A DNA stretch of 64,000 bases, taken from assembly GCA_903826575.1 (NCBI GenBank), contig CAIKEU010000013.1, forward strand, positions 62,001-126,000, given 5' to 3'. Shown piece by piece: positions 46,501 through 57,174 of this stretch. Origin of the DNA: an uncultured bacterium (lineage in GTDB: Bacteria; Actinomycetota; Actinomycetes; S36-B12; CAIYMF01). The stretch's first letter is position 1. Every line of letters begins with the position of its first letter. The notes beneath the pieces were generated by a model. It was not told the origin of the DNA. It did not search any database and worked only from the letters and a program-made list of their open reading frames with translations. The position numbers and the translations under genes were made by a program.

Positions 46501-48285
46501 CTATCGGACCAAACGCTTTTGAATCATTGCGACGACTTCGTTGACTTCGCTGATGCGCATTTTCCGAGCGGCGAACAGATACACCGCGCCACCGATCGCG
46601 CCAACAATGACGATGTCCAGAATCGCTCCGATACGCGCACCGCCAGGTAGATGATCGACGATCAGAAGTTGAATGCCGCGCATAACGATCAACATGAGCA
46701 GACCCGCGACGCCCATGCGCACGAGGGATCGAACCGTGCGCTTGGTGTTGAGACCGCCGAGCTTTTTCGAGATGACTCTCCAGGCAACTACCAGGGTGAT
46801 CCAGTACGCAAGTACATATCCGAGTGCTAGTAGGCCAAGTGATGACGGACCAGGGTTGCGAGTGAAGTAGATCTCGAACAGTGGCACCGCGATGGCCAGG
46901 TTCAGCACGTTGAGTACGACGGTGATCCAGAATGCCGTTCTCGTTGCCTCGAGGGCGTACCAACCACGAAGGATGACGTAGTAGAGAGTGAAAGGCAGTA
47001 GGCCAAGCGCAAAGACCGAGGCCAGGGTTCCGGTGACGCGAGCCGACTCAGTGGATGTTTGACCGTAGTTGAACAACAAAACGCCGGCTTGAGTTCCCAA
47101 CACGATAAGTGCGACGGATGACGGCACTATAAGTGCGCTAGAAGAGCGCATTCCGGACGACAGATCCTTGGCTAGATCTCGGTAGTCGAGATCATGTGCG
47201 GCCCGACTCATCCGCGGAAGTAGTGCAGCCACGATCGACACGGTAATAACCGAGTGCGGCAGGATGAACATCAAGTGTGCGTTCGTGTACGACGTCAGAC
47301 CGGCAGCGGTGAATCCCTCGTTTTGGGAAACAGCATTAACGCCGGTAGCCAGCCGCACGATCACTGCGTAAGCGATCTGATTTACCGCGACCAGACCGAT
47401 CGTCCAGAAGGCCAGTGAACCAGCGGTGTTGAGTCCGGCACCGCGAAACTTCAGCGTTGGATGGTAGACGTAATCAACCTTGCGTAAGACGAAGACGAGT
47501 ACGAGAGCTTGGGCGACGACACCTAAGGTCGTGCCTACTCCTAGCAGGGTGACCTGACTCGGCTCAAGCGTTCCGTCGGCTCCAGCAGTAGGGCCGGCGA
47601 CAACGATGAACATGACGAAGGTGATGACCGCGACGATGTTGTTCACAATCGGCGCGAACATCGGCATCGCGAAATGGCCGCGGGCATTGAGAACTTGGGA
47701 CAGCATCGTATAGACGCCGTAAAAGAAGATCTGCGGCAAACATAGGCGCGCAAACGCGGTGGCCAATGCCAGCTGCTCTGCGGTGTAGCGCGGACTTGCA
47801 TAGATCTTGACGATGAATGGCGCGAACAGTACGGCGAGGATGGTCACGCCGAGTAGGAGAAGTCCAACGAGGGTGATGAGCCGGTCGGCGTAACCGTCAC
47901 CATTGTCGGCGTCATCTTTCATATGGCGCACAAGTTGCGGGATGAACACGGCATTGAGTGCGCCGCCGATGACCAGAATGTAGACGACGTTGGGCAGGGT
48001 GTTGCCAAGATTGAACATGTCCGCGACCGTGCCTGCACCGAGTGCTGCAGCCAAGACAATCCCGCGTAAAACACCGCCGACTCGCGACAGGACCGTGCCG
48101 GCACCCATGACCACACTCGACTGCAGTGCACTGTTGCGCCCTGTGGTGGTGCCGGGTGATTGCCCGGCCGCGACAGTTACCGCGGCGGGGGTATCCGTGA
48201 CGAGATCGCCGGCAAGTTCCTCGGACAATTCCTCGACGAGTTCATCGCCGTGAGGTGGCTCGTTGGTTGGTGAGGAGGGAGGCAT
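46501..48285 (-). CDS. murJ: MurJ lipid II flippase
   Basis: This is a 594-residue MOP-superfamily membrane protein with about 14 helices and a disordered N-terminal segment of about 45 residues. It includes GAGTVLSRVGGVLRGIVLAAALG and GTVADMFNLGNTLPNVVYILVIGGALNAVFIPQLVRH, the hallmark first helices of MurJ/MviN. It moves lipid II across the membrane for wall synthesis. It ends soon after the last helix, with no kinase or sugar-binding domain; those modules are coded by a separate gene. It begins 6 bases after the DUF6049 gene. Confidence 0.97.
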   Translation of the reverse strand: MPPSSPTNEPPHGDELVEELSEELAGDLVTDTPAAVTVAAGQSPGTTTGRNSALQSSVVMGAGTVLSRVGGVLRGIVLAAALGAGTVADMFNLGNTLPNVVYILVIGGALNAVFIPQLVRHMKDDADNGDGYADRLITLVGLLLLGVTILAVLFAPFIVKIYASPRYTAEQLALATAFARLCLPQIFFYGVYTMLSQVLNARGHFAMPMFAPIVNNIVAVITFVMFIVVAGPTAGADGTLEPSQVTLLGVGTTLGVVAQALVLVFVLRKVDYVYHPTLKFRGAGLNTAGSLAFWTIGLVAVNQIAYAVIVRLATGVNAVSQNEGFTAAGLTSYTNAHLMFILPHSVITVSIVAALLPRMSRAAHDLDYRDLAKDLSSGMRSSSALIVPSSVALIVLGTQAGVLLFNYGQTSTESARVTGTLASVFALGLLPFTLYYVILRGWYALEATRTAFWITVVLNVLNLAIAVPLFEIYFTRNPGPSSLGLLALGYVLAYWITLVVAWRVISKKLGGLNTKRTVRSLVRMGVAGLLMLIVMRGIQLLIVDHLPGGARIGAILDIVIVGAIGGAVYLFAARKMRISEVNEVVAMIQKRLVR

Positions 48286-48291
48286 GTGTCT

Positions 48292-50382
48292 CTACCGTGC
48301 CTGCTCGGACTTACGGCGCGCAAGTGCGCCACGGATCATGAGTAGCACGAGTGCGGCAAAGAATGCGATGACGACCCATTGCGCCGCGTGTGCGTAGGCG
48401 GCGCTGCGCACTTGGGTTGAGATGGGATTTCCGAAAGGGAGCCCATCTGGTGTCAGCAATGCGATGTGAACGAGAACTGGGCCAGAACCCGCAACCCGCG
48501 CGGTCACTTCGAGCGTTTGCTTTTGGCCCGGCGCCAAAGTGACGGTTGGAACGTCGTCGGCATGGAAGCGAACCGACGGAGTTGAACTCAGACGCACACC
48601 CACCCGAGCGGGCCGATCTAGATCGTTCGCGATGGTAATCGGAATGACACCTTGGTCGCCGGGGAGAGTCACGGGTGCGGTAGAAAGAATTCGAATCTTG
48701 CTCATCTCGTCGTCAAGGGAATCCTGGCTCACTTTGAGTAACCGTTCGCCGGCGGATCGATTCATACGCCAGTCGGCGGACTGAGCCCGGGTCAACGCCG
48801 CTTCCTGACTCGCCGCGGAGTGAGCGTTCGTATCCGGTGCCACTGCTCGCACTAGAGCCAGATCGGTTCGAGCCGCTGCGATCTCGCTCAGGTATCGCTG
48901 GCTCAACTCGCTGTCTTGCGCTGCGTAGTCGAGTCGGTTTCTCGAAATATCGCTGGGTGCGCTTGCTAAGAGTGTGCTCAATGTTTGCGCGTGAGCAAAT
49001 CCGGATGTCGTGATGGTATCGATCATCACGTTGGTGGTGGGGGTTGGTGTCCAATTCATCGGCGGTGCGATCACGAGTGTTCTAGAGACCGTGGGCAGTT
49101 CCAAAGCACTCATGGCTAACTCTGCGAGAAATTGCTGGCCCTGGACCGCTGGACCAGCGTTGGTATCTGTCGGCGTTGGTGGTGTGGTGGTCGCCAGTTC
49201 GGACAATTGTGGATCGGCGACGACAGCACGCAATGGTGACGCTCCCGTGGTGATATCAACAGATCCACTGGGCGTATAGGACAGGCTCGGATCGGTAACT
49301 AGTTGAGATCCGGATAAAACAATGGCTCGTGAACCGGCGGCCCTAACGACGTCGAGGGTTCCATCGTCTGACGTTGCACCGGGTGGCCATGCTAACCCAC
49401 TTGCGACACCGCGTCCGAGGACCTCTGCCGGCACATTTGCCGCTGTAGTGGTGGCCAGGGCGATATCGACGTCCAGCCCGGCACGATGCAGTGCAACGAC
49501 GTCGGGGTTCGCGTAGGGGATCGCGGTCACCTCGGCGGACGCGGTCAATTGGCGTAGTTTTTCGAGCCATTGCGCAGCAGCGAGTTGACCGATGCCGGGA
49601 GTCGAATGGCCGGATCGATCCGTGACGGTGTAGCCATTTGCCATTTCTTTTGCTGCTTCAAGAAGGGCAGGATCAACAACCCAACTGACTGAAGCAGGGT
49701 TGACTGCCGCAGCCGTCAAAAGCCGTCCTAGGCGTCCGTTGGCAGCTAGTTCCTTCGCCAAATGATCGTCGAGAAATACACCGTCGGTTAAAAGTGACGG
49801 TGTTGACGACAACGGGTAAAGCCAGACAATCCGTGTCGGTGAGATTGCCCCAGGTACCGGAAACCAAGGGACGAAACTGCGCGCGAAGTCGACGGGAATC
49901 GCACCCATTCCGTCGCCCGGCGTATCGGCAAGCGCCTCGACGCCAATGACGAATACAGCGGCATCCTGCGCGGGAAGGCCCAGATCGGCGATCGGAACCG
50001 AGATGACGAAGTGAGTTCTGGACCCAGGTGCTAGCGGTTTCGGCAGATCGACCGTTGAGTTCGCTACTACAGAGCCCAAACGTCCGGCGTCTCCGGACAG
50101 GATCGCCGGGATCTCCGCTCGAGTACGAACGGGCGTTGGTGAGATGCGAAGTCGAACCGAGGTCTGCCTGACTGTCTGGCTGGTGCTGTTGACGAGGTCA
50201 CCGGACACCGTCAGCGTGTCCGTCGCGGTCGGAACTGCCGGAGACTGGCTGCGCAGATCGATCCAGACGGTATCTACGTGACTCGATGTACGCGCCGTTC
50301 CCGCGGCAGTCGGTGCGCTTGCACTGGCGACGACGGTCGACATGAGCGCCGCGCAAGCCAGCAGCCAGGCCAAACGCCTCAT
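48292..50382 (-). CDS. DUF6049 exported membrane-anchored protein
   Basis: This is a 696-residue protein with a signal peptide (about 1-28), a large extracytoplasmic part and one C-terminal helix (about 668-688) before a basic tail. The N-terminal region has [22 protein letters not shown], an Ig-like beta fold, and another such region precedes the last helix. The gene lies between the Nudix hydrolase and murJ, as does Rv3909 in M. tuberculosis, of which it is the apparent orthologue. Its ATG overlaps the Nudix stop (ATGA). No enzyme motif is known; a role with MurJ is suggested only by conserved linkage. Confidence 0.9.
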   Translation of the reverse strand: MRRLAWLLACAALMSTVVASASAPTAAGTARTSSHVDTVWIDLRSQSPAVPTATDTLTVSGDLVNSTSQTVRQTSVRLRISPTPVRTRAEIPAILSGDAGRLGSVVANSTVDLPKPLAPGSRTHFVISVPIADLGLPAQDAAVFVIGVEALADTPGDGMGAIPVDFARSFVPWFPVPGAISPTRIVWLYPLSSTPSLLTDGVFLDDHLAKELAANGRLGRLLTAAAVNPASVSWVVDPALLEAAKEMANGYTVTDRSGHSTPGIGQLAAAQWLEKLRQLTASAEVTAIPYANPDVVALHRAGLDVDIALATTTAANVPAEVLGRGVASGLAWPPGATSDDGTLDVVRAAGSRAIVLSGSQLVTDPSLSYTPSGSVDITTGASPLRAVVADPQLSELATTTPPTPTDTNAGPAVQGQQFLAELAMSALELPTVSRTLVIAPPMNWTPTPTTNVMIDTITTSGFAHAQTLSTLLASAPSDISRNRLDYAAQDSELSQRYLSEIAAARTDLALVRAVAPDTNAHSAASQEAALTRAQSADWRMNRSAGERLLKVSQDSLDDEMSKIRILSTAPVTLPGDQGVIPITIANDLDRPARVGVRLSSTPSVRFHADDVPTVTLAPGQKQTLEVTARVAGSGPVLVHIALLTPDGLPFGNPISTQVRSAAYAHAAQWVVIAFFAALVLLMIRGALARRKSEQAR

Positions 50383-50924
50383 TGGGCATCTAACTCAGGT
50401 GACAGCGCCTTCGTCGGCAGCGCGCCGTGTTCCTCGAGCAGTTCTTGTGCTCGATCCAGAAGTCGCCGCTCGTCTGCGTAGGCGAGTCGGTGTCGTACCT
50501 CGATGAGTGGCACCCATTCCACCGCGTCAACCTCGGCATCGTCATCACTAAGTTCACCGCCGGTGGCGAACATCAGGAAGTGATGCACGGTCTTATGGAT
50601 CCTTCGCTGCTCGGCTATGAACCAGAAGTTGATGACGCCTAACCCTCCGGCAACGTTCCCGACGATGCCGGTTTCCTCACGTACCTCGCGGAGGGCGGCT
50701 TGCTCGGGTGTTTCACCCGCCTCGATATGACCCTTGGGTAACGACCAAACAAGCCGGCCCCGCCGATCGCGACGGGCAATCAGGGCCGCGGGTAAGTCGG
50801 GGTCGTCAAGATCGAGGATGAGTCCGCCGGCACTTGTCTCGTCGACTCGAGTCAGACGTGTTGGTTGCGGTGTCGGCGCAGGTCGTCCACCGCTGGGTGG
50901 GGTTGGACGAGGTGTACCGGACAT
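50379..50924 (-). CDS. Nudix hydrolase
   Basis: This is a 181-residue protein with a Pro-rich N-terminus of about 25 residues and one Nudix domain. The 23-residue Nudix box is intact: it begins [14 protein letters not shown] and ends REVREETGI, with all metal-binding glutamates. Such enzymes hydrolyse nucleoside diphosphates linked to other groups; the substrate is unknown. M. tuberculosis has mutT4 (Rv3908) at this position, beside the CCA-adding enzyme gene. It is divergent from the latter, with starts only 17 bases apart. It is coupled to the DUF6049 gene. Confidence 0.95.
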   Translation of the reverse strand: MSGTPRPTPPSGGRPAPTPQPTRLTRVDETSAGGLILDLDDPDLPAALIARRDRRGRLVWSLPKGHIEAGETPEQAALREVREETGIVGNVAGGLGVINFWFIAEQRRIHKTVHHFLMFATGGELSDDDAEVDAVEWVPLIEVRHRLAYADERRLLDRAQELLEEHGALPTKALSPELDAQ

Positions 50925-50941
50925 GTCATGAGGATACCCGG

Positions 50942-52450
50942 GTGCATGGGGCCGTAGGCTGTCTCGACGTGGCCACTACCTCAGACAGCGACACCGGCGT
51001 GTCCGCAGCGGGTTCCCCCAGCAATGGCGAGTTTGTCCAGCGCGCGGTCGCTTCCCTCACGTCCCGCGCCGGCGTGGCGATCGAACTGGGTGAGCGGTTT
51101 GCCGCCGCGGGGTACGAGCTAGCCCTCGTTGGTGGCCCGGTGCGCGATGCGCTGATGGGTCGCTTGGGCGATGACCTTGATTTGACCACCGATGCCCATC
51201 CGGACCGAATCCTGTCGATCGTTTCAGGCTGGGCCGACGCCGTCTGGGACGTGGGGATCGCATTCGGAACAGTTGGTGTGCGTAAAGGTGAGCATAAACT
51301 CGAGATTACGACCTATCGTGCTGAGTCGTACGACGCATCGTCTCGCAAGCCCGAGGTCTCGTATGGCACCACTCTGGCGGCTGATCTCGTGCGCCGGGAC
51401 TTCACCGTCAATGCGATGGCGGTTCGCCTCCCGCAGATGGAGTTTGTTGACCTGCACAACGGAGTGGCAGATATCGCCGCGGGGCTGATTCGAACTCCGG
51501 GAACTCCCGAGCAGTCTTTTAGCGACGATCCACTACGTATGATGCGCGCTGCTCGCTTTGCGTCGTCGCTAGGTTTCGCCGTGGCTCCTGAGGTGGTGTC
51601 CGCGATGACGTCTATGTCGGGACGACTGGCAATTGTTTCCGCCGAGCGGGTCCGCGACGAGCTGATCAAACTTGTGCTTGGTCGATATCCACGGGTGGGC
51701 CTGCGGCTCTTGGTTGACACGGGTCTTGCCGCGTTGGTCCTGCCGGAGCTACCCGCATTGGCTCTCGAGGTCGATGAGCACCATCGTCACAAGGACGTTT
51801 ACGAGCACACGCTCATCGTTGTTGAGCAGGCCATCGATCTTGAGACCACCCATGAACCGGTGATTGAGCCCGATTTCGTCCTTCGATTCGCCGCGCTCAT
51901 GCATGACGTTGGCAAGCCAAAGACCCGTAAGTTCGAAACTGATGGTCGAGTGTCTTTCCATCACCACGAGGTTGTCGGTGCGCGCATAACCCGAAAGCGC
52001 ATGGAGTTCCTGCGCTTCCCAAACGAGACCACCGATCAGGTGTCCAAGCTCGTCGAGTTACATCTGAGGTTTCACGGCTACGGGGATGGGGAGTGGACTG
52101 ACAGCGCCGTGCGGCGATATGTGCGCGATGCCGGTGATCAACTGGATCGGCTAAACAAGTTGACGCGTGCGGATTGCACCACGCGCAATAAGCGCAAAGC
52201 TGAGCGACTAGCTGCCACCTATGACGATCTGGAAGAGCGCATTGCCCGGCTCTCAGCCGAGGAAGAATTGGCATCGATCCGGCCGGCATTGGATGGCAAC
52301 CAGATCATGACGATCCTGGGCATTAAGCCGGGACGTGAGGTTGGTGAAGCCTATTCGTATCTACTTGAGCGCCGACTTGATGATGGGCCCATGAGCGAAG
52401 AACAAGCCGAGCAACTTCTACGTCAGTGGTGGGACGAGCGCGGGGTCTGA
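50942..52450 (+). CDS. pcnA: CCA-adding tRNA nucleotidyltransferase / poly(A) polymerase family
   Basis: This is a 502-residue protein with a class II nucleotidyltransferase head (about 45-200): [22 protein letters not shown] carries the catalytic carboxylates, and RRDFTVNAM and [17 protein letters not shown] follow. A C-terminal HD domain shows [15 protein letters not shown] and FHHHEVVGA. It adds CCA to tRNA 3' ends, and the HD part may remove phosphates. GTG 50942 is chosen because AGGA lies seven bases upstream; the frame is open earlier but overlaps the Nudix start. The gene is the counterpart of Rv3907c. Confidence 0.95.
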   Translation: MHGAVGCLDVATTSDSDTGVSAAGSPSNGEFVQRAVASLTSRAGVAIELGERFAAAGYELALVGGPVRDALMGRLGDDLDLTTDAHPDRILSIVSGWADAVWDVGIAFGTVGVRKGEHKLEITTYRAESYDASSRKPEVSYGTTLAADLVRRDFTVNAMAVRLPQMEFVDLHNGVADIAAGLIRTPGTPEQSFSDDPLRMMRAARFASSLGFAVAPEVVSAMTSMSGRLAIVSAERVRDELIKLVLGRYPRVGLRLLVDTGLAALVLPELPALALEVDEHHRHKDVYEHTLIVVEQAIDLETTHEPVIEPDFVLRFAALMHDVGKPKTRKFETDGRVSFHHHEVVGARITRKRMEFLRFPNETTDQVSKLVELHLRFHGYGDGEWTDSAVRRYVRDAGDQLDRLNKLTRADCTTRNKRKAERLAATYDDLEERIARLSAEEELASIRPALDGNQIMTILGIKPGREVGEAYSYLLERRLDDGPMSEEQAEQLLRQWWDERGV

Positions 52451-52469
52451 GGATTCGCGCTGCTCTCAC

Positions 52470-53720
52470 TCAGACTGATGCGTCGGCTTCGGCTTCGACC
52501 GCTGCCTCGACCTGCGTGGCTGCATCGGCAGTTGGCTCGGCACGCGGTGCGGATCGAGCGAGCACCTCAATCGCGATGGCACCGAGTAGCCCGAAGATGA
52601 ACAGCATGACCACTCGCGTGACGGAGATCGTGTCGGTGAAGAACACCAAGATGACACCCAGCAGTGAAAGCAGCGCCACATAGAGCACGCCGCGGTGCCG
52701 CGCTACCCAGGCACCGGCTGCGGCCACTGGGCTGTCACTGAGTGCATCACCAGCGGTGTCTGTCGCCTGCCCGGCCAATGCTCGGGCCTTACGCCCTGTT
52801 GAGCTGTTGCCGAGGAACCAGCCGACGGCAATCAGGACAAGCCCGATGAAGAACATTGCCCGGGCACCGTCAATGAGGAACACCGTCAGGATGGAATAGA
52901 ACGCCTGCTGCCCAATTGCCAGTGGGGTTCCGGACAGGGTGTCGGTGAGTGCACTTTCACCAAACGCGAGTCCGGTCTTGAGCACGATCGCGGTGATCAC
53001 GGCGGCAATTCCGATACCAATGATCATCCGGGGCTTGTTGCGGACCAAAATCAGAGCTAAGACGAACAACCCGAGTACGAGGAAAATGAGCCATTCGGCA
53101 ACTGGTTGGCCGATGGCGTACGCGGTGCGAGCTGTCTGCAATTGAGGTGACGTGAGGAGAACGACCTCGCGGTCGGCCTTGGCCGGAATGGGGATATCCG
53201 CGGCAAACGGAACTCCCCTGTCGACCAGCCGCTGCTTCACAGCCGTGAGCGCCTCACCCGTGTCAAGAATGACCTCGTCGCCCTGGATCGTTACGGGGCC
53301 TGTTGGATTGCCTGACAACGCCGCGATTGTCGATTTCTGAATTGAGGTGTTGATCAAAACCCAGAGGTCGTGGAACTGGGGGCTGGTCAGGAATGCGTTG
53401 ATGGCTCTCGTTACGAGAGTTGCCACTCCACCGGCCAAGATCGGGCCGAGCTGTTCGAGTTTGGGCGGAAGGATCGCGTCCAGTTTGTTTTGAACGTCAA
53501 GTTTGGCGACCGTCTTATCGGTGACAAGGGTGCCAACGGCTTCTTGGATTGTCGGGTCCTGCGAGAGCGGCGCGACAGTTGCGACGTAGCGCTCGGTATC
53601 GGTGAGTGTGCGCTGTCCCCAGAAGGCGGTCAGTGAGATGGGGAGCAAAATGGCAGCGATCGTGAAAATCACCCATGCTGCGATACCGCGCCCACGACCC
53701 TTTTTCGTACCTTCTGACAT
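52470..53720 (-). CDS. Hypothetical integral membrane protein
   Basis: This is a 416-residue protein with a first helix at about 12-34 and an extracytoplasmic domain of about 150 residues (TLTDTERYVATVAPLSQDPTIQEAVG). Some five further helices follow (about 205-225, 232-252, 278-300, 340-360 and 363-385), then an acidic Ala-rich tail. The start has a good GGAGG. This layout is common in actinobacteria as an uncharacterised membrane protein. It converges with pcnA (19 bases between stops). Function is unknown. Confidence 0.85.
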   Translation of the reverse strand: MSEGTKKGRGRGIAAWVIFTIAAILLPISLTAFWGQRTLTDTERYVATVAPLSQDPTIQEAVGTLVTDKTVAKLDVQNKLDAILPPKLEQLGPILAGGVATLVTRAINAFLTSPQFHDLWVLINTSIQKSTIAALSGNPTGPVTIQGDEVILDTGEALTAVKQRLVDRGVPFAADIPIPAKADREVVLLTSPQLQTARTAYAIGQPVAEWLIFLVLGLFVLALILVRNKPRMIIGIGIAAVITAIVLKTGLAFGESALTDTLSGTPLAIGQQAFYSILTVFLIDGARAMFFIGLVLIAVGWFLGNSSTGRKARALAGQATDTAGDALSDSPVAAAGAWVARHRGVLYVALLSLLGVILVFFTDTISVTRVVMLFIFGLLGAIAIEVLARSAPRAEPTADAATQVEAAVEAEADASV

Positions 53721-53784
53721 AGCGACCTCCGAATAGCGGCGCCACGTTTGTGGGCAATTTCCGCTGCGCCTGCATCTTAGGTGA

Positions 53785-55110
53785 TCAGGGGCTGTGGGTG
53801 CCGCCTTCTGCGCTTACATCAGCAGCATCAATCGCGGAACTCTTTGCGGGATCTCGCCTATCGCTCCACGCTGCCCACGCAGAACCTAGGATTCCTAGGG
53901 TTCCCATCAGGATGGCCATCGCCACCGACCTGCCGTCAGCCGGTGTCACCAGTGCGCAGATTGTGAGCCCGGTGACGATGGAGACGTTCACGGCAACGTC
54001 ATAGAGAGCGAACACTCGACCCCGACGGTCGTCATCGATATCGGCTTGCACGATCGTGTCCGAGCAAACCTTGACTGCTTGGCCTGCGAATCCTACGAAG
54101 GCAGCGTTAAGCATCAACGTTGCGATCGTGCCTACGCTCACAACGAGAGCCGCAGATGTCACGCCTGTGATTAAAGCCAGTGCCGCCCAACGCACCGTGC
54201 CTAGCCGTCGGGACAGACTCGGCGTAAGAACAGCGCCCACAAATGCACCTGCCCCGGCTGCTCCCGTTGCCAGGGTTAATGCGCCGAGGGCGGCCGTCGG
54301 ATCATTCGGATGTAGCGTGCCGCGGGCCTGCAAAACCGTCAGAGCAAGGGCGATCCCGAAGACGATGCGATGGATCATCACTAGGCCGATAGCGCGTGCA
54401 GCGGGCCGTCGATCGCGTAGATGTCGAAGGCCATCGACCATCCCTCGGGCGACCCCGCGCACAGATTCATGGGACGTCAGCTCGTCCGGCCCCAGTTGTC
54501 CGGGTGCTAGGCGGGATGCAATAGCCGATGCCACTGCGTAGATGCCGACGGCGCCTCCGAGCACGCACACAGAACCTCGCGTTCCACCACCAACTGCATC
54601 GTTAATGAGGACGCCAGTCAGGCCACCGAGCACCGAGGCCAATGTTCCAGCTGTTGGTGCGATCGCGTTCGCAGTAACAAGTTCACGGCCCGAAACCACA
54701 TGCGGCAAGCTGGCAGATAATGCGGCCAAAATGAATCTGTTGACCCCGAGCACAACCAGCACAGCGATCGCGAGTACGGCATCTTCACGGCCGCTGGTGA
54801 CAATTGCGGCCAGGCCGATCACGAGCAGTGCGCGAATCAGGTTGGCGGCAATCAGGATTGTGCGCCTAGGCCATCGGTCAATGAACACACCGGCGAATGG
54901 GCCAATGAATGAGTACGGCAAAAGCAGGATAGAAAAGGCCACCGCGACCTTGATGGCACTTGGTTGACGTTCGGGTGAGAAGAGCACGTACGTCGCCAGG
55001 GAGGCTTGAAGAAGTCCGTCGCCAAACTGTCCGGCTAGGCGAGTGCTCAGAAGTAGTCGAAACCCTCGTACGCCGAGCAAGGTCTGCCAGTTGACTACCT
55101 CGTCGGCCAT
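53785..55110 (-). CDS. MFS-type transporter
   Basis: This is a 441-residue protein with about 12 helices and a loop motif SFIGPFAGVFIDRWPRRTILI after helix 2, which is the MFS signature (GxxxDRxxRR). The N-terminus FRLLLSTRLAGQFGDGLLQ is typical of the MFS_1/enterobactin-exporter-like group. It probably exports small molecules by proton antiport, substrate unknown. The gene stands alone between the membrane protein gene and ino1. A hairpin (55132-55172) separates it from ino1. The frame is intact. Confidence 0.9.
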   Translation of the reverse strand: MADEVVNWQTLLGVRGFRLLLSTRLAGQFGDGLLQASLATYVLFSPERQPSAIKVAVAFSILLLPYSFIGPFAGVFIDRWPRRTILIAANLIRALLVIGLAAIVTSGREDAVLAIAVLVVLGVNRFILAALSASLPHVVSGRELVTANAIAPTAGTLASVLGGLTGVLINDAVGGGTRGSVCVLGGAVGIYAVASAIASRLAPGQLGPDELTSHESVRGVARGMVDGLRHLRDRRPAARAIGLVMIHRIVFGIALALTVLQARGTLHPNDPTAALGALTLATGAAGAGAFVGAVLTPSLSRRLGTVRWAALALITGVTSAALVVSVGTIATLMLNAAFVGFAGQAVKVCSDTIVQADIDDDRRGRVFALYDVAVNVSIVTGLTICALVTPADGRSVAMAILMGTLGILGSAWAAWSDRRDPAKSSAIDAADVSAEGGTHSP

Positions 55111-55131
55111 AGGAAAACCGTACCCGTTTAC

Positions 55132-55172
55132 ATGAGTGAGGCCGGACCCTCAAGGGATCCGGCCTCACTCAT
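55132..55172 (-). terminator. Hairpin after ino1
   Basis: Perfect 15-base arms (ATGAGTGAGGCCGGA and complement) enclose an 11-base loop that itself can pair (CCCT/AGGG). There is no clear T run, so it may be a weaker terminator or an mRNA-stabilising end for ino1. It also lies in front of the MFS gene. Confidence 0.65.
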
Positions 55173-55246
55173 GATGTGCGTTACGTCGAGCAGGTGGCAC
55201 TTATGCCCGGGGTTCGGGCGGACATAACCACCGACCTAGGGACGTC

Positions 55247-56326
55247 TTAGCGCTCGATGGTGCCAGCGATGAAGTCTTCGACTGCCTGCTTGGCCTGATC
55301 GTCGGAGTACTGCACCGGCGGGCTCTTCATGAAGTACGACGATGCGGACAGGATCGGTCCGCCGATGCCGCGATCAAGAGCGATCTTTGCTGCGCGGATC
55401 GCGTCGATGATGATGCCGGCGGAGTTCGGTGAATCCCAGACCTCGAGCTTGTACTCAAGTGAGAGCGGAATGTCACCGAAGTTGCGGCCTTCGAGGCGGA
55501 CGAACGCCCACTTACGATCGTCGAGCCATGCGACGTAGTCAGACGGACCGATGTGCACGTTGCGTGCGTCGATGCCGTTCTCCAACTGCGAGGTGACGGA
55601 CTGCGTCTTGGAGATCTTCTTTGATTCGAGGCGATCACGCTCGAGCATGTTCATGAAGTCCATGTTGCCGCCGACGTTCAACTGGTACGTGCGGTCGACG
55701 GTGACACCGCGGTCTTCGAACAGCTTGGCAAGCACGCGGTGGGTGATGGTGGCACCAACCTGTGACTTGATGTCGTCGCCGACGATCGGTACGCCAGCAT
55801 CTTCGAACTTCTTTGCCCACTCCGGCGTACCGGCGATGAACACCGGGAGTGCGTTGACGAAACCGACGCCTGCGTCGATGGCGCACTGGGCGTAGTATTT
55901 CGCGGCCTGCTCTGAACCAACGGGCAGGTAACAGACGAGAACGTCGACCTTTTCCTCGCGCAGTGCGGCAACGACGTCTACGGGCTCGTCGTCAGATTCG
56001 GTGATCATTTCGCGGTAGTACTTACCTAGGCCGTCAAGAGTGTTGCCACGCTGAACGATTACGCCACTTGGCGGTACATCGCAGATCTTGATGGTGTTGT
56101 TTTCACTCGCGACGATCGCGTGGGAAAGGTCTTGTCCAACCTTCTTAGCGTCGACATCGAATGCGGCCACGAACTCCACGTCACTGACGTGATACGGGCC
56201 AAACTGAACGTGCATCAGACCGGGCACCTTGCCGGCCGGATCGGCGTCCTTGTAGTACTCGACGCCTTGCACGAGGGATGAGGCGCAGTTACCTACGCCG
56301 ACAATCGCAACGCGAATCGAACCCAT
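55247..56326 (-). CDS. ino1: Myo-inositol-1-phosphate synthase
   Basis: This is a 359-residue NAD-dependent enzyme turning glucose-6-phosphate into inositol-1-phosphate, the first step to phosphatidylinositol, mycothiol and related glycolipids of actinobacteria. The dinucleotide site is in [16 protein letters not shown], and [10 protein letters not shown] and [13 protein letters not shown] are core active-site segments. It starts 15 bases after the padR stop, so both are one operon, and the regulator probably controls its supply. The same pair is Rv0046c/Rv0047c in M. tuberculosis. Length is normal. Confidence 0.97.
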   Translation of the reverse strand: MGSIRVAIVGVGNCASSLVQGVEYYKDADPAGKVPGLMHVQFGPYHVSDVEFVAAFDVDAKKVGQDLSHAIVASENNTIKICDVPPSGVIVQRGNTLDGLGKYYREMITESDDEPVDVVAALREEKVDVLVCYLPVGSEQAAKYYAQCAIDAGVGFVNALPVFIAGTPEWAKKFEDAGVPIVGDDIKSQVGATITHRVLAKLFEDRGVTVDRTYQLNVGGNMDFMNMLERDRLESKKISKTQSVTSQLENGIDARNVHIGPSDYVAWLDDRKWAFVRLEGRNFGDIPLSLEYKLEVWDSPNSAGIIIDAIRAAKIALDRGIGGPILSASSYFMKSPPVQYSDDQAKQAVEDFIAGTIER

Positions 56327-56341
56327 TGTGATCCTTCTTTC

Positions 56342-56974
56342 TTACGTGCGCCGGGCAGTCGGGACGGTCCCGGTGCCGGTTACTTTGGTGACCGAACGTC
56401 CGTTAGGGGCGTCGGAATCTGTGGGGTGTGAACGCTCAGTGGCGATCAGTTCATCGAGCCAGCGCACCTCGCGCTCGACACTGTCGAGTCCGTGCTGCTG
56501 GAGCTCAAGGGTGTAGGTGTCCATGCGCTCGCGACCGCGCTGCAAACTCGCGCGCAAGGTATCTAGGCGCTCCTCGAGTCGTGAGCGTCGACCTTCGAGT
56601 ACCCGAAGGCGAACGGATTGGTCCGTGCGGCCGAAGAATGCCAGGCGCACTCCGAATCGCTCGTCATCCCATGCGTCGGGCCCCGCTTCGCTGAGCAATT
56701 GCTGGAAGTGCTCTTTTCCATCGGCTGTCAGGTGGTAGACCACCTTCGATCGACCGGAGGACTGCGTATCGTCGCCTGGCTCCTCAGAAAGCCATCCGCG
56801 AGCCGTTAGATCCTTCAGCGCTGGGTAGAGCGAGCCGTAGGAAATGGAGTGAAATGCACCTAAAACGCCCGTAAGGCGCTTACGCAATTCGTATCCGTGC
56901 ATCGGTGATTCTTGTAGCAGCCCCAAGATGGCAAGCTCGAGTACACCACTGCGCCTTCCGGCACGTGGGGACAT
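56342..56974 (-). CDS. PadR-family transcriptional regulator
   Basis: This is a 210-residue repressor-type protein. The winged helix (about 8-95) reads ELAILGLLQESPMHGYELRKRL, then YGSLYPALKDLTARGWL. A C-terminal helical Vir-like dimer domain covers about 120-195. It has a strong AGGAGG before ATG 56972-56974. A 14-base palindrome overlies the likely start of transcription upstream, which fits autorepression of padR-ino1. The orthologue in M. tuberculosis is Rv0047c. The ligand is unknown; inositol or a stress signal are possibilities only. Confidence 0.92.
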   Translation of the reverse strand: MSPRAGRRSGVLELAILGLLQESPMHGYELRKRLTGVLGAFHSISYGSLYPALKDLTARGWLSEEPGDDTQSSGRSKVVYHLTADGKEHFQQLLSEAGPDAWDDERFGVRLAFFGRTDQSVRLRVLEGRRSRLEERLDTLRASLQRGRERMDTYTLELQQHGLDSVEREVRWLDELIATERSHPTDSDAPNGRSVTKVTGTGTVPTARRT

Positions 56975-57045
56975 GGGCGGCCTCCTGATGATTACGTAGT
57001 CGATTCGGTGTGATTTGACGGTAGTACCTCAAACCGATGTATCGA

Positions 57046-57059
57046 ACCGATATATCGGT
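57046..57059. promoter_or_regulatory. Palindromic operator of padR-ino1
   Basis: ACCGATATATCGGT is a perfect 14-base palindrome. A second, imperfect copy (ACCGATGTATCG) lies directly next to it at 57033-57044, so the two form tandem sites. They sit about 70 bases upstream of padR, just after the candidate -10 box. Confidence 0.65.
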
Positions 57060-57061
57060 GG

Positions 57062-57091
57062 ACTATATGTACCCATCGGGTCAAAGTGCAA
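57062..57091 (-). promoter_or_regulatory. Candidate promoter of padR-ino1
   Basis: On the minus strand TTGCAC (57086-57091) and TATAGT (57062-57067) are 18 bases apart, matching a housekeeping -35/-10 pair. The predicted transcript start falls inside the palindrome at 57046-57059. Confidence 0.5.
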
Positions 57092-57174
57092 ACCCAACAT
57101 GCGGTAATCCCGCAAAATGTCGGTTTTTGCGTATGGATCGGCCTTTGCCTAGGTGAACCACGTACCCTTAGCGG

